Source of the DNA: JANSXG01 sp965652425
GTDB taxonomy: Bacteria > Planctomycetota > Phycisphaerae > Phycisphaerales > UBA1924
Assembly (NCBI GenBank): GCA_965652425.1
Contig: CBFGVX010000003.1
Coordinates: 1 to 64,000, forward strand
Direction: 5' to 3'
Length of the DNA: 64,000 bases
In this document: one piece after another, positions 60,661 through 64,000 of the stretch
How positions within the stretch are numbered: the stretch's first letter is position 1
Layout of the letters: every line of letters starts with the position of its first letter
The notes under the pieces: model-generated
The model's database searches: none
Told to the model about the DNA's origin: nothing
Seen by the model: the letters and a program-made list of their open reading frames with translations, nothing else
Translations under genes and position numbers: made by a program

Positions 60661-61698
60661 TTAGGAGCTCGCGGCGATGTACCCCATCCGGTTCATCAGT
60701 CCGTCGAAGTGATCCAGATCGTAAAAATCGATCTCCAGCGTCCCCTTCAAACCATCCTTGGTACGAATACGCACCTTGGTCCCCAAATGATCGCCGATGC
60801 CCTTGGCCAGGTCGTCGATCGCCGCGGCGATCTGGCGCTCCTGCTCGTCTTTCTTCGGATCGGCCTTCCGTGCTGGCTTCTCGCCCTGAGAAGCGCAGAT
60901 CGCCTCCAGCGCCCGGACCGTCTGGCCACGCTCGGCCGCCTCCGCCGCGATCCGGATCCGTTCCGGGCCGGGTGGCATCGAAAGGAGGGCTTTGGCGTGC
61001 CCCGTGGTCAGTCGACCCGCGGCGATGAGGCGGCAGATGTCTGGCTCAAGCGTCACTACCCGGATCAGGTTGGCGATCGTCGACCGATCGACGCCCACGC
61101 GGTCGGCGATCTCCGAATGGGTCAGCCCGAATTGCCTGGCGAGGTTCGCGTAGGCCTGACCTCGATCGATCGGGTTCAGATCCTCGCGCTGCACATTCTC
61201 GATGATGGCCCATTCCGCGGACTGGCGGTCGTCAACTTCGTGAACAATCGCCGGGATCCGCTCGAGCCCGGCCAGCCGAGCCGCACGCCAGCGGCGTTCA
61301 CCGGCGATCAGCTCGTATCGCGGGCCGGAGGCCAGTTCCACGCGCCGGACCGCGATGGGCTGCATCAGACCAGTTTCCCGGATCGAAACGACCAACCCGG
61401 CAAGTTCGCCCTCGTCGATCGCGCTGCGAGGTTGGAATCTGTTTGGTATAATATCGTTCAGCTTGAGATGGAGGATACGGTCCGAAGGGGTGAGGTCTGT
61501 TGCTCCTGCCACTTCGGGCTTGTTCTCAATCTGGGACGCCGCTCGTGAGTCCGCGGCCTCCGGTCGGGAGGGCTCGCTCCCCCCCTGCTTCACCTGACTC
61601 TGCTGTGCGGCGGGTTCGGGATCGGCCTGAACCGGCACCGGTTCGCCCATGAGACTGCTCAACCCTCTTCCGAGCCGCGGCTTTGCGTTCCGTGCCAT
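60661..61698 (-). CDS. parB: Chromosome partitioning protein ParB
   Basis: A 345-residue CTP-dependent DNA clamp that loads at parS and spreads to organise the chromosome origin. The N-terminus begins MARNAKPRLGRGLSSLMGE, the ParA-contacting peptide, then a linker to the ParB core: HLKLNDIIPNRFQPRSAIDE, LMQPIAVRR and ELIAGERRWRAARLAGLER (the CTP-binding motif). The helix-turn-helix is at about 185-205 (LTHSEIADRVGVDRSTIANL). The C-terminal dimerisation region follows. GGAAGG 7 bases upstream supports this ATG. No parA gene is next to it. A perfect parS site is 680 bases away (62378). Confidence 0.93.
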   Translation of the reverse strand: MARNAKPRLGRGLSSLMGEPVPVQADPEPAAQQSQVKQGGSEPSRPEAADSRAASQIENKPEVAGATDLTPSDRILHLKLNDIIPNRFQPRSAIDEGELAGLVVSIRETGLMQPIAVRRVELASGPRYELIAGERRWRAARLAGLERIPAIVHEVDDRQSAEWAIIENVQREDLNPIDRGQAYANLARQFGLTHSEIADRVGVDRSTIANLIRVVTLEPDICRLIAAGRLTTGHAKALLSMPPGPERIRIAAEAAERGQTVRALEAICASQGEKPARKADPKKDEQERQIAAAIDDLAKGIGDHLGTKVRIRTKDGLKGTLEIDFYDLDHFDGLMNRMGYIAASS

Positions 61699-61833
61699 CG
61701 CTGTACCTTCCATGGAGAAACAGTGGGGATCTGGTTGGCAGGGTACCGTCTCCGGATCGCGCTGAGAAGTGTCTGGGCCGATATCTCGTATGATTCGCGC
61801 GAAACCCATCGATTCTGACCTTCAGGAGCAGGC

Positions 61834-62340
61834 ATGAGCACCTCAGACCGACCACAGCCGAAGAAGATTGAGACGATCGCCCGTGGGGTGATGGCGTGCG
61901 GATCGAAGGTTTTGCTCTGCCGCGACCGCAAGAGGGGGTATTTATACTTGCCCGGCGGGCATGTGGAGCCGGGTGAGTCCGCGGCCGACGCCTTGGCGAG
62001 AGAACTTGCCGAGGAAGCCGGCCTGACCAAGGTCCGGGTGGGGCCATGTGCGATGGTCACGGAACAGCGGTTTAAGCAGGGTGAGAAAGCGCGTCACGAG
62101 ATCAATCTGGTGTTCCATGTGGAACACGCCGCCCTTCCGGACGGGACCCCCCTGCCACTCGGCACCTCGGAGGCACAGGTGCAGGATGTGCCAAGCTTGG
62201 AATCTCACATCGAGTTCGTCTGGATGGAGGCCGCGGCTCTTTCCGAAGTGGATCTGAGGCCGCTCAGCATGAAGGCCTGGCTGATGAGCGGCAGTACCGG
62301 GCTGGCTCGCCCGGCCTGGATGAGTCAGAGCGAGTGGTAG
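61834..62340 (+). CDS. Nudix hydrolase
   Basis: A 168-residue hydrolase that cleaves nucleoside diphosphates linked to another group. The Nudix box is present: GGHVEPGES then AADALARELAEEAGL, with the metal-binding REXXEE. A good site CAGGAGCAGG precedes the ATG. It diverges from parB. A parS-like sequence (62111-62126, one base off the perfect 16-mer) lies inside this gene and encodes part of VFHVEH. The substrate is unknown. Confidence 0.9.
   Translation: MSTSDRPQPKKIETIARGVMACGSKVLLCRDRKRGYLYLPGGHVEPGESAADALARELAEEAGLTKVRVGPCAMVTEQRFKQGEKARHEINLVFHVEHAALPDGTPLPLGTSEAQVQDVPSLESHIEFVWMEAAALSEVDLRPLSMKAWLMSGSTGLARPAWMSQSEW
62111..62126. promoter_or_regulatory. parS-like site within the Nudix gene
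   Basis: TGTTCCATGTGGAACA differs from the perfect parS 16-mer at 62378 by one base (T for C at the centre). It lies in the coding sequence of the Nudix gene. Confidence 0.7.
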
Positions 62341-62377
62341 GGCGGTTCAGCCGCCAAATCTACCCAGCTTGGCGAAG

Positions 62378-62393
62378 TGTTCCACGTGGAACA
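62378..62393. promoter_or_regulatory. parS site
   Basis: TGTTCCACGTGGAACA is a perfect 16-bp palindrome matching the bacterial chromosomal parS consensus bound by ParB. It lies in the gap between the Nudix gene and the histidine kinase gene, 680 bases from the parB start. Its presence next to parB supports an origin-proximal location. Confidence 0.9.
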
Positions 62394-62508
62394 CCCGCTC
62401 TGGAGTGCCGGAAAGCGGTCATTTCGAGACCGAAATCACCCGATATTCAGGACAGATTCGACTTTCTTGCCCGATTCACAGCCCGTCTGGTGGCTCGGAA
62501 AGGTATCC

Positions 62509-63423
62509 ATGCAGTTCTGCCTGACCCCATCACGCGCCCCAGTTGAACCGGCGGTGCCATCGTCTCACGCTTTGGAGGACGAAATCGCCGCCCTCCACAA
62601 GCAGATCGAAGACCTCGAAAGTGATCTTGCCCGTTCAGAGCGCCTCGCGACACTGGGTGCGATGTCCGGAGCCATCGCCCACGAATTCAACAACCTTCTG
62701 ACCCCCCTGCTCAATTACGCTGCGATGGCCCTGGCCCACCCCGAAGACGAGAGACTCACCCGAAAGGCGCTCGAGAAGACCATCCAGAGTGCAGAGCGGG
62801 CCTCTCAGGTTGCCGATGCTCTGCTCGGATCCCTACAGGAACAATCGGCATCTCCGGATGGGTGCCACCTTCGCGAGGCCGTGGAAAACGCGCTGACCGG
62901 TCTGGTCCGACCCCCGGTCGCTGATGGGATCGAAGTACTGATCGATATTTCCCACGACCTCAGGGTGGCGATCAGCCCGACGGATCTGAATCAGGTGCTG
63001 CTGAACCTGATCCTGAACGCCTGCGAAGCAATGCGCCCCGGACCGGGGACACTCGCCATTACCGCCGCGTGCTTGCCGGCACTTCGACTCGATCAGGGCC
63101 ACTTGAACAATGCGAACATAAGCCGTACAAATGTTGCTGGGAAAATTGTGCTTCGGATCGTTGATACCGGTCCTGGTATGACCGCCGATCTCGTCGAGCG
63201 GGTGTTCGATCCGCTGGTCACCACCAAACAGCGGGAGCCGGGGGCAAGGAAGCAGGGGGGTGGCAGCGGGCTTGGCCTCACCGTGTGCAAGCGGCTCATC
63301 CAGCGCGCGGGCGGCACCATCACCCTCCGATCCGAGCCCGGCATCGGTACATCGTTCTCCATCCATTTGCCAAGCTGCATCGCGAAGGAAAACGAGCAAT
63401 CAGCAACCGTCATCGCGGCGTGA
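62509..63423 (+). CDS. Soluble sensor histidine kinase
   Basis: A 304-residue cytoplasmic kinase without membrane segments or a recognisable sensor domain. A short coiled coil (ALEDEIAALHKQIEDLESDL) leads into the H-box GAIAHEFNNLLTPLLNY (phosphoacceptor H58). The N-box NLILNACEA, G1 VDTGPGM and G2 GGGSGLGLTVCKRLI are intact. A GGAAAGG just before the ATG fixes the start at 62509; the frame is open upstream through the parS site, but that part is not translated. No response regulator is adjacent. The partner is unknown. Confidence 0.88.
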   Translation: MQFCLTPSRAPVEPAVPSSHALEDEIAALHKQIEDLESDLARSERLATLGAMSGAIAHEFNNLLTPLLNYAAMALAHPEDERLTRKALEKTIQSAERASQVADALLGSLQEQSASPDGCHLREAVENALTGLVRPPVADGIEVLIDISHDLRVAISPTDLNQVLLNLILNACEAMRPGPGTLAITAACLPALRLDQGHLNNANISRTNVAGKIVLRIVDTGPGMTADLVERVFDPLVTTKQREPGARKQGGGSGLGLTVCKRLIQRAGGTITLRSEPGIGTSFSIHLPSCIAKENEQSATVIAA

Positions 63424-63477
63424 ATCATCCTTCACCTGTGATTCAGTGTGCGTTCAGAGCGGCTCCGTAGTGTTGTC

Positions 63478-63490
63478 ATGAACAGTTCAT
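63478..63490. promoter_or_regulatory. Dyad upstream of the DUF883-like gene
   Basis: ATGAAC-A-GTTCAT is a perfect 13-base dyad, 53 bases before the ATG of the next gene. It could be an operator, but there is no independent evidence. Confidence 0.3.
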
Positions 63491-63542
63491 TCACGGCATG
63501 AATGACTGCCTCTCTACACGACGACACCAAAGGAGAACGACA

Positions 63543-63872
63543 ATGGGCAACCGCACAACACTTGACGATGTGAAGAGCGATTCGGAACTGCGGGCGGAAG
63601 TCGCGCAACTGCGGGAGGACCTCGCGGCGATCCGCGAGGACTTTCGGGGTGTGGCGAGCGAAGCGTTCCGCACAGGAAAGCAGAGTCTCCACAACGCGAG
63701 TGAAAGTCTCAAGTCCGCCGCGCACGACGCCGCCGAATGGTCATCGCAGACCGGGCGCGAAGCACTTCACAAAGCCGAAGACACGGTCAGCACGCACCCC
63801 TTCGCGAGCTTGGCTGCCGCCTTTGCTGGAGGCGCTCTTCTCGGGGCTTATCTCGGGCGCCACCGCTCGTGA
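63543..63872 (+). CDS. DUF883-like (ElaB/YqjD-type) membrane-anchored protein
   Basis: A 109-residue protein. A helical charged part (LRAEVAQLREDLAAIREDF) and an amphipathic part (SLHNASESLKSAAHDAAEW) lead to one C-terminal membrane helix (HPFASLAAAFAGGALLGAYLG) and a short basic end. This is the architecture of ElaB/YqjD, which in E. coli anchor ribosomes to the inner membrane in stationary phase. AAAGGAG about 6 bases upstream fixes the ATG. The next frame begins a few bases later, as with yqjE after yqjD. Confidence 0.78.
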   Translation: MGNRTTLDDVKSDSELRAEVAQLREDLAAIREDFRGVASEAFRTGKQSLHNASESLKSAAHDAAEWSSQTGREALHKAEDTVSTHPFASLAAAFAGGALLGAYLGRHRS

Positions 63873-63876
63873 TGCC

Positions 63877-64000
63877 GTGAAGCCGCAACCGATCGCGCGG
63901 CTTCAGCAGTCAGCGAGCACCTTCATCGCGATGGAACGGCGCAAACTCGAACGGGCGGTGTACATCTCCGGTGTCACGCTCATCAACGCGTTCGCCTTCG
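63877..64000 (+). CDS. Truncated CDS at the right edge, unknown
   Basis: An open frame from a GTG at 63877, 4 bases after the DUF883-like stop, to the edge of the window (41 codons visible). It reads PQPIARLQQSASTFIAMER, then RKLERAVYISGVTLINAFAF, which turns hydrophobic at the end. By position it may be a holin-like (YqjE-type) partner of the preceding gene, but the visible part is too short to say. Confidence 0.45.
   Translation, partial: MKPQPIARLQQSASTFIAMERRKLERAVYISGVTLINAFAF

Overview
The window is high-GC bacterial chromosome, almost certainly from a planctomycete of the class Phycisphaerae. The signs are secreted proteins ending in Phycisphaerae-type dockerin-like repeats (LDDLNLVLT.FG), a PEP-CTERM-like tail, a HYExAFE-family protein, CxxC...CPECG zinc-ribbon membrane proteins, an oversized signal peptidase I, and a set of envelope genes for an LPS-bearing diderm. 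No rRNA, tRNA, insertion sequence, CRISPR array or prophage was found. Gene density is high on both strands, with many short or ATGA-overlapping junctions and several clear intrinsic terminators.

Layout. 1-5 kb: a truncated gene, a P1B-4 type metal ATPase, a zinc-ribbon membrane protein and a NuoG-like subunit standing alone. 5-9 kb: three secreted proteins (laminin-B-like with dockerin-like tail, subtilisin-like protease with dockerin-like tail, PEP-CTERM-like protein). 9-13 kb: hisS, an AhpD-like enzyme and a type II NADH dehydrogenase. 12.8-20 kb: a tandem pair of exported helical paralogues, two coupled small membrane proteins, a UbiA-type prenyltransferase, a GbsR/MarR-type regulator and a DUF2330 protein. 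20-27 kb: a FlgM-like protein, a SPOR-like lipoprotein, a GAF-PP2C phosphatase, a large exported protein and an ECF sigma/putative anti-sigma pair. 27-33 kb: a two-VWA membrane protein and a very low-complexity membrane protein. 33-41 kb: DinB-like protein, plsY coupled to a glycosyltransferase, a WaaP-like kinase, lepB, a RicT/PSP1 protein and three tiny membrane proteins. 41-47 kb: HYExAFE protein, lipase-like hydrolase and two adjacent LptF/LptG-type permeases. 47-60 kb: a degenerate M16 protein, rmuC, an Mrp ATPase, an LTxxQ-like protein, a serine acetyltransferase and an MFS transporter. 60-64 kb: an H1-like DNA-binding protein, parB with a perfect parS site nearby, a Nudix hydrolase, a histidine kinase and a DUF883-like protein.

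Working together: LptF/LptG-like permeases, the WaaP-like kinase, the core-type glycosyltransferase and PlsY point to lipopolysaccharide and phospholipid assembly. ParB with its parS sequences places the 60-64 kb end near a chromosome partition centre, probably close to the replication origin. The sigma/anti-sigma pair, GAF-PP2C phosphatase, FlgM and histidine kinase are regulators whose targets are not in view.

Several genes read most naturally from GTG or TTG starts. Two genes (hisS and the DUF2330 gene) contain sharply lower-GC internal blocks. Points most worth a second look are the parS/parB locus, the 16-bp long-range inverted repeat in the serine acetyltransferase leader, the signal peptidase with a ~330-residue insertion, the M16 protein that has lost its zinc motif, and the tandem exported helical paralogues.
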